A DNA stretch of 64,000 nucleotides from Acuticoccus sp963704595. Its GTDB lineage: Bacteria; Pseudomonadota; Alphaproteobacteria; Rhizobiales; Amorphaceae. Position 1 is the first letter of the stretch. Every line of letters begins with the position of its first letter. The notes beneath the pieces were generated by a model. That model saw only the letters and a list, made by a program, of their open reading frames with translations. It was not told the origin of the DNA and ran no database searches. Position numbers and translations under genes: made by a program. The stretch is from positions 2,232,001-2,296,000 of the forward strand of contig OY969922.1 in NCBI GenBank assembly GCA_963704595.1. Reading direction: 5' to 3'. Below are positions 28,621 through 38,042 of the stretch, piece by piece.

Positions 28621-28755
28621 CGATCGGGTATCCGCCCCGCAGTCACCGGGGGCTTCAGGCAACCCACCGGTCATCGGCGCGGGGGCACTGGCCGGGCGGG
28701 CACCGTGACACACGCAACGGAGGGGCCCCGCCGCCAGACCGGACCGTCGGTGGGC

Positions 28756-30048
28756 TCAGGTCGATCGAGCGCCACCGTCCTGTCCGGGAGCAAGCTTTTG
28801 CACCAGCAACTTGTCGATCCGTCGCCCGTCCAGATCGACGACTTCGATCCGCCAGCCCGCCAGATGCACGCTCTGTCCGACCTCGGGCAGTTCGGCCGAC
28901 AGGTGGAGAACCAGTCCGGCGACGGTCGCAAAGTTTGCGTCCTCGTCGAGCGTTAAGCCAAGACGGTCGGCGAACTCGTCGACCGGCATCCAGCCGGCCA
29001 CGAGGAGCGATCCATCGTCACGCTCGACGACCTTTGGCTCGCCGATCTCGATCTCGTCGAATCCGCCGGCAATGGCACCCAGAATGTCCATCGCCGTAAC
29101 GATGCCCTCGAAATGGCCGTACTCGTCGAAGACCAGCAGCATGTGTTCGGGCGCGGCGCGAAGCTGCTCGATCACGTCAAGTGCGGGCATTGCGTCATGG
29201 ATCACGGGGGCGTGCTTCATGATCCGCCTGGGATCGAACCCATAGCGATCCAACGCGATGAGGTCGCGGCTATGGAGGACGCCGACGATGTCGTCCGGTC
29301 CCCCGTCCCGCAGGGGCAGCCGGGTGCGGCCTGACTGGCGGAACCGATCGAGGATCTCGTCCAGCGTCGAATCGGCATTGGCGACCACGACCTCGCGGCG
29401 CGGTGTCATAAGTCTCCGGGCGGTGCGGTCGGCGATCCGCATCACGCCCTCGAGCATGTGGGTCTCGCCTTTTTCGATGACGCCCGCGGTCTCGGCCTCT
29501 GCGATGAGGAGGTGGATCTCTTCGTCGCTGACACCCTGTTTGCGGCTCCTGTCCTGCCCGAGCGCCGCGAGGACCGCCTTGCCTGACGTGTCCAGCAACC
29601 AGGTCAGCGGAGCCGCCACGAACGCGAGGACGACCATCGCCGGTGCGACCCGCGCTGCGATACGCTCCGGGTTGGCGAGCGCGATCTGCTTCGGGACCAG
29701 CTCACCGATGACGAGTGACAGGTAGGTCACCACCATGACCACCGATCCGACAGCCAGGGGCTGCGCCACGGCGGGGGCAAGCCCGATAACCTCAAGGGCA
29801 TCCGAGACCCGCGGCCCGAGCGTCGCACCGGAGAAGGCGCCCGAGAGCACGCCGACCAGCGTAATGCCGATCTGCACGGTCGAAAGAAATCGCCCGGGAT
29901 TTTCCGCCAGGCGAAGCGCCTTCAACGAGCCGCGGTCACCCCGCGCCTTCAGGCGCGCGGGGCGGGCCGACACGATCGCCAGTTCCGACATCGCCAGCGC
30001 GCCATTCAGAATGGTCAGGCTGACGAGGATTGCGAGTTCAGCGAGCAT
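28756..30048 (-). CDS. CorC/HlyC-type DUF21-CBS membrane protein
   Basis: This 430-residue protein has a DUF21 membrane domain (residues 1-190, with LSTVQIGITLVGVLSGAFSG and LVIGELVPKQIALANPE), a pair of CBS domains (about 205-330, with RLMTPRREVVV and LVFDEYGHFEGIVTAMD) and a C-terminal CorC_HlyC domain ending near residue 420. The family includes magnesium/cobalt efflux-associated proteins and CNNM-like transporters. It is often annotated as haemolysin although a haemolytic function is not established. It is convergent with kup, with 135 bases between the two stops. Confidence 0.9.
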   Translation of the reverse strand: MLAELAILVSLTILNGALAMSELAIVSARPARLKARGDRGSLKALRLAENPGRFLSTVQIGITLVGVLSGAFSGATLGPRVSDALEVIGLAPAVAQPLAVGSVVMVVTYLSLVIGELVPKQIALANPERIAARVAPAMVVLAFVAAPLTWLLDTSGKAVLAALGQDRSRKQGVSDEEIHLLIAEAETAGVIEKGETHMLEGVMRIADRTARRLMTPRREVVVANADSTLDEILDRFRQSGRTRLPLRDGGPDDIVGVLHSRDLIALDRYGFDPRRIMKHAPVIHDAMPALDVIEQLRAAPEHMLLVFDEYGHFEGIVTAMDILGAIAGGFDEIEIGEPKVVERDDGSLLVAGWMPVDEFADRLGLTLDEDANFATVAGLVLHLSAELPEVGQSVHLAGWRIEVVDLDGRRIDKLLVQKLAPGQDGGARST

Positions 30049-30650
30049 ATCGCGGCGGATCCTGTAACGGCGAGGGACGAATTAGATCTCGACTTGCTCG
30101 AAGCAACGGCGCTGGCGGTCGGGCTCACGCGCCGTCGTGCGTCGACGGCAAGAACGGTCGACCGCGGGCCGTCTTCATCTCGAGAGCGAGATCCGGGCCA
30201 GCGACGATACGCTTAGCCCGCATCTCTGTACGCCGGGGCTGCGCCAGCGCAAGTGGCCGCTCGTCGAAGTCGAGGGTGCAGCAGGCGCGGACGAACAGAG
30301 CGCCGTGGCGCAGCATCGCATGCATGATCACCCCGAGCTTGTGTCCGCGACTGGATTGGGTGCGCATCAAGGACGCGCGCAGACCCCTGCTATGATGTTG
30401 CCGACGATTGATCGGGTCCCGCACGCGTTCTCCAAGCTGGTTTCAACCGCTTGGGAATCCTGCTCGGCGACATGCCATCCACCCCTCGGTGGCACTCGAG
30501 GCTGCCTCTCGGGAGCATCCCGGAACTTCGGTGCGGCGGTCGGGGGAGGGATTGTGCTGCAATTGGATTTGCGCAAACCTCGGCGCATGGTCGAGGACTA
30601 ATGCCCCGCTCAACGCGCGCACTGTTGCCTGAGGCTTGGCGAGGTTTGAG
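30049..30650. other. 602-base stretch without a convincing gene
   Basis: The stretch separates the divergent CorC-like gene from the operon starting at 30651 and should contain both promoters. I cannot point to clear promoter boxes. Three reading frames of 75-155 residues cross it, but all have the arginine/histidine-rich look of shadows. The minus-strand frame 30125-30424 contains HKLGVIMHAMLRHGALF, which faintly resembles the C-terminus of IS110-type transposases (K-I-G-V-x-L-H-x-M-x-x-x-G). That is too little to call an insertion sequence. Confidence 0.4.
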
Positions 30651-31160
30651 ATGGCAATGGCGGTGGACGAAGCGGTCGAGCTCTTTCATCGGGAGCGGGA
30701 TGCGATCTGGCTGAAGCAGCCGGACGAGATCGCCGTCCTGGCGCGGGGGACAAGCCCGCGCGGCATCGGATCGCGCGGCCAGTATCTGACCCCCATCATG
30801 TTCGCCGAAGGTGCCGCCCGCTCGCTGGCCGACGAGACGCTCTGGGTCATCGCGATCCTGTGCGACCGCGAGGGCATCGATCTTCCGACCGTGAAGGCCG
30901 TGGTCGCGGAAATGGTGGGACGCAAGGCGGGCTTCTTCGAGCTGTTCGGCCTTGAGCACGCCGCCCATCTCGTGCGCCTCTACGTGGAGGTCGCGGGCGA
31001 GGTGGACGACGTTTCCGAGCTGAAGCGCCTGACCGAGGCGATGATCGGCTACGTGAACCGCGTCCACGTCTGGATCGACGCTGCGTTCCCGTGGGGCGTG
31101 TGCAGTGGATACATGCGTGCAGGATACGGCCATCGCGGGCCGGACGGGATGGAGCGGTGA
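30651..31160 (+). CDS. Helical-bundle protein resembling the C-terminal part of cucumopine synthase
   Basis: The product is 169 residues from the ATG at 30651 (another in-frame ATG lies at 30657). It is mainly helical and soluble, with FHRERDAIWLKQPDEIAVLA, GQYLTPIMFAEGAARSL and a long C-terminal helix pair ending WIDAAFPWGVCSGYM. I associate this with the helical-bundle family named after the C-terminal domain of cucumopine synthase, from memory of the family pattern. It overlaps the next gene by four bases (GTGA at 31157), and that gene matches the cyclophilin-like half of the same enzyme type. It opens the transporter operon, so it probably works on or senses the imported compound. Confidence 0.5.
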   Translation: MAMAVDEAVELFHRERDAIWLKQPDEIAVLARGTSPRGIGSRGQYLTPIMFAEGAARSLADETLWVIAILCDREGIDLPTVKAVVAEMVGRKAGFFELFGLEHAAHLVRLYVEVAGEVDDVSELKRLTEAMIGYVNRVHVWIDAAFPWGVCSGYMRAGYGHRGPDGMER

Positions 31161-31579
31161 AGCTCAAGCTTGCGATCAGGGAGAAGCACGTCTGCACGAT
31201 CAACGTGTGGGCCGACCGCTACCCGGAAACCGCGCGCCGGCTGACGGAGGCGCTGCCGGTCACCACGATCGCGCAGCACGGCAAGATCGTCGGCGATCTC
31301 CTCTATCTTGGCATCCCTCTGGTGATGCCGCTCGAGAAGCCGATGATGCTGCAGGACATCTGCCGGGAGCGCCGGCGGCAGACCGGCAGCGCGGCCGGTG
31401 CCGTGTGCTTTTACGGACCGCGGCAGCAGATTTGCATCTACTACGGTGACGACGTGGCGAACGAACCTTTCGAACTTTCCTTTATCGGAGAGATCGAGGA
31501 GGGGCTGACCGCCATCCAGCTTGCCTCGATCCAGTGCTGGGTCAGTCCGGGCGAGCTCGCCACGATCACTCTGGGCTGA
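31157..31579 (+). CDS. Cyclophilin-like fold protein (DUF3830/cucumopine synthase-like)
   Basis: This 140-residue protein starts with a GTG overlapping the stop of the preceding gene. It has the small beta-barrel pattern of cyclophilin-like DUF3830 proteins: an N-terminal strand LKLAIREKH, a helix RYPETARRLTEALP, then strands with HGKIVGDLLYLGIP, GAVCFYGPRQQICIYYGDD and IQCWVSP. In cucumopine synthase such a domain is joined to a helical bundle in one chain. Here the two parts are separate, coupled genes in reversed order. It is followed after 68 bases by the substrate-binding protein of an ABC importer. Confidence 0.55.
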   Translation: MKLKLAIREKHVCTINVWADRYPETARRLTEALPVTTIAQHGKIVGDLLYLGIPLVMPLEKPMMLQDICRERRRQTGSAAGAVCFYGPRQQICIYYGDDVANEPFELSFIGEIEEGLTAIQLASIQCWVSPGELATITLG

Positions 31580-31647
31580 GGCCCACACCGCCGGCAATCC
31601 ACGTCCGGAGACTCCGGGCGCAAGACGACCAACGAGGGAAGAGAAAT

Positions 31648-32793
31648 TTGACCTACAAAAGCTCGCGACTGGTTCGACTGGGGCTGGCTGGCGCTGTGGC
31701 GCTGGCGCTCACACAGGTTTCGGTGCCCGCTGCGCATGCGCAGGATGAGGGGCCGATCACGTTCGGGTTCTTCGGTCCGCTTTCGGGCAAGTTCAGCGCC
31801 AATGGCGAACGCTTCAGGGAAGCGGTGGAGCTGTACGCGGAGACCACCAACGCCAATGGCGGCATCGGCGGCCGCGACCTGGTGATCCTCGAGGAGGACG
31901 ATCGCGGCGACCCGCTGCAGTCCGCCGCGATCGCCCAGAAGTACTCGGAAAACGAGGACGTGGTGACGGCCATCGGCTCGTTCACCAGCTCCGCGTCGAT
32001 CGCCGCCGGTGAGATCTTCGCCGACGTCGGCATGCCGCAGGTCAGCCCGTCGTCGTCGCATCCCGACTTCACGAAGATCTCGAACTTCCAGTTCCGGATC
32101 CCGAACACCCAGGAGACGATGTCTCTGAAGTACGTCGAGACGCTGAAGGCGAACGCGCCGCACGACAAGGTCGCCGTCATCTACTTCCAGGACGACTGGG
32201 GCATCTTCGTCGGCAACGCGACCAAGGCGGCGCTCGAAGAGGGCGGTTCGGAGGTTCCCATCTTCGAGGCGATGTCGCCCGACGGACGCGACTTCCGCCC
32301 CCTCGTCACGAAGCTCCGGAACGCTGACGTCGATAGCATCCTCCTGGCGAGCCACTACGGCCCGTCCTCGATCTTCCTGCAGCAGCTGCGGCAGGCCGGC
32401 CTCGAGCAGCAGGTCGTCGGACCCGAGACGCTGTACAACCCGGAACTCATCGAGCTCGCTGGCGATGCGGCGAACGGTGTGATCACGGCGACGTACTTCT
32501 TCCCGTCCGACCCGACCAAGCAGGACTTCGTCAAACTTTATTCCGACAAGTATGGCCGCGACCCGGACCTGTGGGCAGCCTACGCGTGGGATGCCGTGGC
32601 GATTGCAGGCGAGGCGGCGAAGGCACTGGTCGAGGCCGGCGAGCCGGTGACGCGCGCCGCGATGCGTGATGCCATCGACGCTCTGCCCCCGTTCGACGGG
32701 GTGACCGGTGTCACCGAATTCGTCGAGGGCACGCCGCAGAAGGATCTCACCATCCTTTCCATCGAGGACGGCGCCTACAAGCTGCACGAGTAG
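31648..32793 (+). CDS. Branched-chain amino acid-type ABC transporter, periplasmic substrate-binding protein
   Basis: The start is a TTG at 31648, supported by GAGGGAAGAG just upstream and by the signal peptide that follows (RLVRLGLAGAVALALTQ, cleavage after AHA). The 381-residue product is a LivK-like type I binding protein: ITFGFFGPLSGKFSANGE, NANGGIGGRDLVILEEDD, VTAIGSFTSSAS and a second lobe with VAVIYFQDDWG. It captures an amino-acid-like or related small molecule in the periplasm. The identity of the ligand cannot be read from the sequence. A strong hairpin after its stop separates it from the permease gene. Confidence 0.9.
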   Translation: MTYKSSRLVRLGLAGAVALALTQVSVPAAHAQDEGPITFGFFGPLSGKFSANGERFREAVELYAETTNANGGIGGRDLVILEEDDRGDPLQSAAIAQKYSENEDVVTAIGSFTSSASIAAGEIFADVGMPQVSPSSSHPDFTKISNFQFRIPNTQETMSLKYVETLKANAPHDKVAVIYFQDDWGIFVGNATKAALEEGGSEVPIFEAMSPDGRDFRPLVTKLRNADVDSILLASHYGPSSIFLQQLRQAGLEQQVVGPETLYNPELIELAGDAANGVITATYFFPSDPTKQDFVKLYSDKYGRDPDLWAAYAWDAVAIAGEAAKALVEAGEPVTRAAMRDAIDALPPFDGVTGVTEFVEGTPQKDLTILSIEDGAYKLHE

Positions 32794-32811
32794 CCGCACC
32801 AGAACTGTTCC

Positions 32812-32847
32812 GGGCCGGGTATCCGAGCGGATGCCCGGCCCTTCGTT
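32812..32847 (+). terminator. Strong hairpin between the binding-protein and permease genes
   Basis: GGGCCGGGTATCC (32812-32824) pairs with GGATGCCCGGCCC (32829-32841) over 13 bp with one G-T pair and a four-base loop. TTCGTTT follows at 32842-32848. It lies 18 bases after the stop of the binding-protein gene and 33 bases before the permease start. It probably stabilises the upstream message or terminates part of the transcripts, which would give more binding protein than permease. Confidence 0.75.
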
Positions 32848-32874
32848 TGCCCCGCACCCCAGGTCGAAGTCGTC

Positions 32875-34755
32875 ATGATCGAATTGTTTCTGAGCCAGAT
32901 CCTGAACGGGCTCGTCATCGGCTTCGTCTACGCCCTGATCGCGCTCGGATTCTCGCTGGTGTTCGGGGTGGCCAACATCATCAACTTTGCGCAGGGCGCG
33001 TTGTTGATGCTGGGCGCCTACATCACGTTCACGCTGGTTCGCGTCGGCGCTCCGATCCTCGTCGGGATTCCCGTCGCCATCGCGGTCACGACCGTCGCGG
33101 CCATGCTCATCGAGCGGCTGGCGCTGCGGCCGCTGCAGAACGCGCCGTACATTGCGCCGCTCCTGTCGACGCTTGCGATCGCCATCATCTTCGACTCGGC
33201 GGCCGAGCTGATCTGGTCGTCGGAGATCCAGTCGTTTCCGTCGCCGCTCTCACAGTACGTCGTGTTCATCGGCTCGGCCTATCTGACCGGCGTCGACCTT
33301 GCGATCATGGTGGTGTCTCTCACCGTCATGGTGGGGCTGACGCTGTTTCTGTCCCGGACATGGCTGGGCAATGCCATGCGTGCGACGGCACAGGACCCCG
33401 AAGCCGCGGCGCAGATGGGCATTGATGTCCCGAAGATCCGCCAGATCTCGTTCGGGCTCGCAGGTGCGCTGGGGGCCATCGCGGGCGTGCTCATCGGCAT
33501 GTACTACCTGTCGGTGTTTCCGCAGATGGGCATTCCGTTCGGGCTCAAGGGCTTCTCCGCCGCACTCCTCGGCGGGCTTTCCTCCATTCCGGGGGCGATC
33601 GTCGGCGGGTTGCTCCTCGGCGTCTTCGAGAGCCTCGCGTCCGGCTACGTCGGTGAAGGCTACCGGGACATCATCGCGTTCTCGATCCTCCTTCTGGTCA
33701 TCTCGTTCCGCCCGCACGGCCTGTTCGGCAAGAAATCGCTCGATGCGCTGGGCGGCGCCACCGGCGCATCCGGCGGCATTCCGACGACCTCGATCGTCGC
33801 CTCGATGGCAGGCTCCACCGGGCGGACAAAGTGGCGCCTGTTCGAGGCGCCGCTGCCAATTCTCCTCGCGGTCCTCGTCCTGTTCGCATTCCTGCCGCTG
33901 GTCACGGGATCCAATTACATCCTTCAGGTCGGCGTGCAGGCTGCGGTCTACGCGGTCCTCGCGGTCAGCCTGACGCTGCTCACCGGCGCGGCTGGCGTCG
34001 TATCGATCGGCCACGCGGCGTTCTTCGGGGTCGGCGCCTACGTCGCGGCGCTCTCCACGGTGAACCTCGGGATCGACGCAGAGCTCGCGATCCTGCTCGC
34101 CGGTGTCGGCGGCGCGGTGTTCGCAGCCGTGCTCTACGCGCCGACCATCCGCCTGTCGGGGCACACGGTTGCGCTGGCGACGCTTGCGATCGGGCAGATC
34201 GTGTACCTCCTCTTCCTCAACTGGATCGACGTGACACGCGGACCGATGGGCATACCGGGTGTGCCGCGCCCTGACATCGGGGTGCTCGGCATCTCCATGC
34301 GGAGCCTCACGGCGCAATACTGGCAGGCGCTCGTGCTCCTGGGCATCTCGGTCACGATCGCAGCCGTCTGCCTGAACTCGCCCATCGGCCGCATCTGGCG
34401 CGCCATCCGCGAGGACCGGCTGGCGGCGCACGCCTCGGGCATCCCGGTCCCGCGCTATCTCATCCTTGCCTTCGTCGTCTCGGGGTTTCTGGCAGGGCTC
34501 GCCGGCGCGCAGTTCGCCTTCCTGCAGAACTTCGTCAGCCCGGACTCCTTCACCATCGACACCTCGATCATCATCATCTCGATGATCGTGCTGGGCGGCC
34601 TCGGAAACGTCACCGGCGCGTTGATCGGCGGCGTCCTCCTGGCGCTCCTTCCCGAAGTCCTGCGGGAGTTCGCAGAGTACCGGATGATCGCATACGGCGC
34701 CGTGCTGCTCCTTCTCCTCAGATTTCGCCCCCAGGGGCTCGCGGGGACCCGATGA
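32875..34755 (+). CDS. livHM: Fused LivH-LivM permease of a branched-chain amino acid-type ABC transporter
   Basis: One 626-residue chain carries both permeases. Residues 1-285 are LivH-like (LNGLVIGFVYALIALGFSLV, ANIINFAQGALLMLGAY, FSAALLGGLSSIPGAIVGG). After a Gly/Ala/Ser/Thr-rich linker (about 290-318), residues 320-626 are LivM-like (YAVLAVSLTLLTGAAGVVSI, GHAAFFGVGAYVAAL, IIIISMIVLGGLGNVTGALI). The two halves would form the membrane channel in the inner membrane. Separate livH and livM genes are the rule; fused forms occur but are less common. It overlaps the ATPase gene by four bases. No indel interrupts the fusion. Confidence 0.9.
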   Translation: MIELFLSQILNGLVIGFVYALIALGFSLVFGVANIINFAQGALLMLGAYITFTLVRVGAPILVGIPVAIAVTTVAAMLIERLALRPLQNAPYIAPLLSTLAIAIIFDSAAELIWSSEIQSFPSPLSQYVVFIGSAYLTGVDLAIMVVSLTVMVGLTLFLSRTWLGNAMRATAQDPEAAAQMGIDVPKIRQISFGLAGALGAIAGVLIGMYYLSVFPQMGIPFGLKGFSAALLGGLSSIPGAIVGGLLLGVFESLASGYVGEGYRDIIAFSILLLVISFRPHGLFGKKSLDALGGATGASGGIPTTSIVASMAGSTGRTKWRLFEAPLPILLAVLVLFAFLPLVTGSNYILQVGVQAAVYAVLAVSLTLLTGAAGVVSIGHAAFFGVGAYVAALSTVNLGIDAELAILLAGVGGAVFAAVLYAPTIRLSGHTVALATLAIGQIVYLLFLNWIDVTRGPMGIPGVPRPDIGVLGISMRSLTAQYWQALVLLGISVTIAAVCLNSPIGRIWRAIREDRLAAHASGIPVPRYLILAFVVSGFLAGLAGAQFAFLQNFVSPDSFTIDTSIIIISMIVLGGLGNVTGALIGGVLLALLPEVLREFAEYRMIAYGAVLLLLLRFRPQGLAGTR

Positions 34756-35630
34756 ACGTGTCGCAGGCAACCCATCAGCATCCGGGCGCACTGCATATCG
34801 ACAAGGTGACGCGCCGCTTCGGTGGTGTGGTCGCCGCCGATACCCTGGATTTCTCGGTCCAGCCGGGTGAATTCCTCTCCGTCGTCGGGCCGAACGGCGC
34901 GGGGAAATCCACGCTGCTGCAGATGATCAGCGGTTTCATCCGGCCGCAGGAGGGGGAGATCCGGCTGGGCGATCGCCGCATCGATCGGTTTCGGCCCGAA
35001 TTCATCGCGTCTCTTGGCGTGGCGCGCACGTTCCAGACGAGCCGCGTCTTTCCGATGCTGTCGCTCTTCGACAGCGTGATGGTGGGAACGCAGGTCGGCC
35101 TGATCGGCGGCGGGCAGAAGGCAAAGCGCTACGGCGCGCTCGGCGAACTCGCCAGCGTCCTGTTGCGCCTTCCCGGATATCGAAGGGCGCGCCTCGACGC
35201 GGCGGAGCGTGCCAAGGCAGTGATGATGCTGTTCGGCGATCGGCTGTGGCCTCGACGGGACGATCAGGCGTTTTCGCTGTCCTACGCCAACCGGCGGCGC
35301 CTTGAACTGGCCCGGGCGCTGGTGATGGATCCCGACATCCTGCTCCTGGACGAGCCCGCCGCCGGCATGAACCCGACCGAAACCGACGAATTGGCCGAGG
35401 TCATCGCCGAACTGCGGCGACGGCGGCCGGGGATGACGATCATCATGGTGGAACACAAGCTGCAGGTGGTGCGCAGGCTATCCGAGCGCTGCATCGTCAT
35501 GGCGCAAGGCGCGGTGATCGTCGACGATACGCCGGCGCGAGCACTGGAGCACCCAAGGGTGATCGAGGCCTATCTCGGCACGCGCAAGTCCGCCGCCGCT
35601 TACGGAAAGGTCGAGAGCGCCAATGGTTGA
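34752..35630 (+). CDS. livG: ABC transporter ATP-binding protein LivG
   Basis: This 292-residue ATPase has Walker A VVGPNGAGKST, the LivG-type insertion with VARTFQTSRVFPMLSL, Walker B ILLLDEPAAGMNP and a switch histidine in IMVEHKLQVV. The ABC signature reads FSLSYANRRRLELARAL, where an LSGGQ- or PYGxQ-like motif is expected. This is a deviation but within what LivG proteins tolerate (they are often PYGQQRRLE). It starts in the overlap with the permease stop and ends eight bases into livF. Confidence 0.9.
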   Translation: MNVSQATHQHPGALHIDKVTRRFGGVVAADTLDFSVQPGEFLSVVGPNGAGKSTLLQMISGFIRPQEGEIRLGDRRIDRFRPEFIASLGVARTFQTSRVFPMLSLFDSVMVGTQVGLIGGGQKAKRYGALGELASVLLRLPGYRRARLDAAERAKAVMMLFGDRLWPRRDDQAFSLSYANRRRLELARALVMDPDILLLDEPAAGMNPTETDELAEVIAELRRRRPGMTIIMVEHKLQVVRRLSERCIVMAQGAVIVDDTPARALEHPRVIEAYLGTRKSAAAYGKVESANG

Positions 35631-36357
35631 GGGGCATCACCATCCGTTGGCTGCGCTCGAGAATGTCGACGTCTTCTACGGGCCCGTTCAGGCGCTGTTC
35701 GATGTCAGCATCACCGTCATGCCCGGCGAAACCGTCGTCGTCCTCGGCGGCAACGCCTCCGGAAAGTCGACGACGCTGAAGGCTGTCATGGGTCTTGTGA
35801 AGGTGGCGAAGGGAAAGGTCCGCTTCGACGGGGAAGAGGTCAACGGGACCCCTGCGCACAAGATGGTCGAACGGGGGATCGGCTCGATCCCCGAGGGCCG
35901 GCGCATGTTCTCGGAGATGACGGTCCTCGAAAACCTGCGGCTTGGTGCCTTCGTCCACCGCAGCAAGCCGCGGGCGGAGATCGACGCCATGCTTGAACAG
36001 GCGATGGAGATGTTTCCGCGGCTGGCGGAGCGACGGAGCCAAGTGTCCGGAACGCTGTCGGGCGGCGAACAGCAGATGCTTGCGATGGCGCGCGCGTGGA
36101 TGCGGCAACCGCGCCTTTACTGCATCGATGAGCCCTCGATGGGGCTTTCGCCGAAATTCGTCGATCAGGTCTATGACGTCCTGATGGGCTGGAAAAAGAT
36201 GGGGCTGACCATCCTGATGGTCGAGCAGAATGCCAACATGGCGCTGACGATCGCGGATCGCGCGTACGTCCTCAAATCCGGCCAGGTGTCGGTGTCGGGA
36301 GCGGCGGCGGAGCTTCTCAGCAATGATGATGTGCAGCGTGCGTATCTCGGCGGATAA
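35623..36357 (+). CDS. livF: ABC transporter ATP-binding protein LivF
   Basis: The 244-residue protein has the LivF pattern: VDVFYGPVQALFDVSITV, Walker A LGGNASGKST, GSIPEGRRMFSEMTVLENL, signature LSGGEQQMLAMARAW and Walker B with IDEPSMGLSP. The switch region is ILMVEQNANMAL. It pairs with LivG to energise import through the fused permease. Its start overlaps livG by eight bases, and the following flavoprotein starts one base after its stop. The whole unit is therefore a single operon. Confidence 0.92.
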   Translation: MVEGHHHPLAALENVDVFYGPVQALFDVSITVMPGETVVVLGGNASGKSTTLKAVMGLVKVAKGKVRFDGEEVNGTPAHKMVERGIGSIPEGRRMFSEMTVLENLRLGAFVHRSKPRAEIDAMLEQAMEMFPRLAERRSQVSGTLSGGEQQMLAMARAWMRQPRLYCIDEPSMGLSPKFVDQVYDVLMGWKKMGLTILMVEQNANMALTIADRAYVLKSGQVSVSGAAAELLSNDDVQRAYLGG

Positions 36358-36358
36358 C

Positions 36359-37799
36359 ATGGCAGCGACTGGTCTCGACGCTCTCAACAACCGCGTTGCG
36401 GACGACCTCGCCTTTCTCCAGTTGCCGGCCGCGAGGTGGGTGCCGGAAACGACCATCGATGGCGAGCCCGTCCTCGATGTCGCCGTGATCGGTGGCGGGA
36501 TGGCGGGGCTCGCGGCGGCTGCATCCCTGCGTTTCCAGGGGGTCGAGGCGGTCATCTTCGATGGCCGGCCGCAGGGCAGGGAAGGCCCTTGGGCAACGAC
36601 GGCGCGGATGGAGACCCTTCGCTCGCCAAAGGGGCTCACCGGGCCTGCGCTGGGCATTCCCTCGCTCACGTTCCGCGCCTGGTTCGAGGCTCAGTTCGGC
36701 CGTACCGCCTGGGATGCACTGGGCAAGATCCCGCGCCTGCAGTGGATGGACTACCTTGGCTGGTACCGCTCGGTTCTCGGGCTGGAGGTTCGCAGCGAGT
36801 GCCGGGTCAACGGCATCGTGCCGCATCCGGACCATGTCGTCCTGACGCTCGATACCCCCGATGGTGCGCAGGTCCAGCGGGCACGCCACGTCGTTCTGGC
36901 AACAGGGCGCGACGGGCTCGGCGGCCCATATCTGCCGGACTTCGCGCAGGATCTGCCGCGAGATCGCTGGGCGCACTCCTCCGACGAATACGACTATGAC
37001 CGCCTCGCCGGACGGCGTGTCGCGGTGATCGGCGTCGGCTCGTCCGCCATGGACAGCGCTGCGACTGCGCTGGAGAGCGGCGCGGCGGTCGTGCACATCC
37101 TGATCCGGCGGTCCGACATTCCGCGCACCAATCGCGGCATGGCGATGGGCAATCCGGGCTTCGTCGAAGGACTGTCGCGAGCTGCCGGACGCGTGGCGGT
37201 GGCGCATTCACAGCTACATCGCAGAGGAGCAGGTGCCCCCGCCAAAGGCCAGCGTGCTGCGGGTCTCCCGGCACGACAACGCGCACTTCCACCTCGGCTG
37301 CGCAGTTTCCGGAGCCGCCATGAAGGATGGCGAGGTCGTCCTCCAGACCTCGCTCGGCCCGGCGGCATTCGACTTCGTCCTCTTCGGCACCGGCTTCAAG
37401 GTCGACTGGGCGGCGAAGGACTTCCTGCGGAATATCGGCGAACGGGCCAGAACGTGGCGGGACCGCTTCGTTCCCGGCGAGCCCGGAACCGACGCTCTCC
37501 TCGACATGCCGGACCTCGGCCCCGCGTTCGAGTTCCTTCCCAGGGCCGGCGAGGAGGACGGCGGCCTGTCGCGCGTCCATTGCTACTGCTACCCCGCGCT
37601 CATGTCCCACGGCGCGGTATCCGGCGACATTCCCGCGATCAGCGTCGGAGCGGCGCGTCTGTCTGAGGGCATCGTGGCAGCGCTCTACCGCGAAGACATC
37701 GACTGGCACTTCCAGCGAGGCCGCGACCACGACGTGCCAGAACTCTCTGGTGACGAGTGGACGCCGGCGAGTCCGGACCTGTTGACGCCTCCACGATAG
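36359..37799 (+). pseudogene. FAD-dependent (monooxygenase-like) oxidoreductase, single-base frameshift near 37174
   Basis: The gene starts at the ATG one base after livF. It encodes a flavoprotein with an FAD-binding start VAVIGGGMAGLAAAA (residues about 41-55) and a second dinucleotide-binding motif VAVIGVGSSAMDSAATALE (about 222), as in flavin-containing monooxygenases. After PGFVEGL the frame breaks. Removing one T near 37174 gives RELPDAWRWRIHSYIAEEQV and continues to the C-terminus (FVLFGTGFKVDWAAKDFL, CYCYPALMSHGAVSGD), ending at 37799. The full product would be about 480 residues. It probably oxidises the compound imported by the adjacent transporter. The break may be a sequencing error. 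Confidence 0.8.
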
Positions 37800-38042
37800 A
37801 CTTGCGTTTCGTGGGGAGGGGCGTGGTCTTCGAGCCATTCCAGGCGTGGATCGAGCGTTGCGAGAGCCCGCTCGGCCAGAGGCGGCGAAGAAGGTCCGAA
37901 CCCGGATCCCTGTGCGCTGAAAAGGTCACTCCAAGAATTTGCGTTGCGAATTACTTTTTGTCGGACCTGATATCCGAGCGAATTTGATGGCCCCCATAGT
38001 TTTAGCTGCTAGTGCTCGTGTAGTTCGGTCGGGGGGAAATTG

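Noticed and set aside
30125..30424. IS110-type transposase remnant (minus strand)
   Set aside because: Only one short stretch (HKLGVIMHAMLRHGALF) resembles the family end; no inverted repeats or other domains are present.
30137..30601. 154-codon plus-strand frame in the gap before 30651
   Set aside because: Composition typical of non-coding GC-rich DNA, no ribosome-binding site, no recognisable domain.
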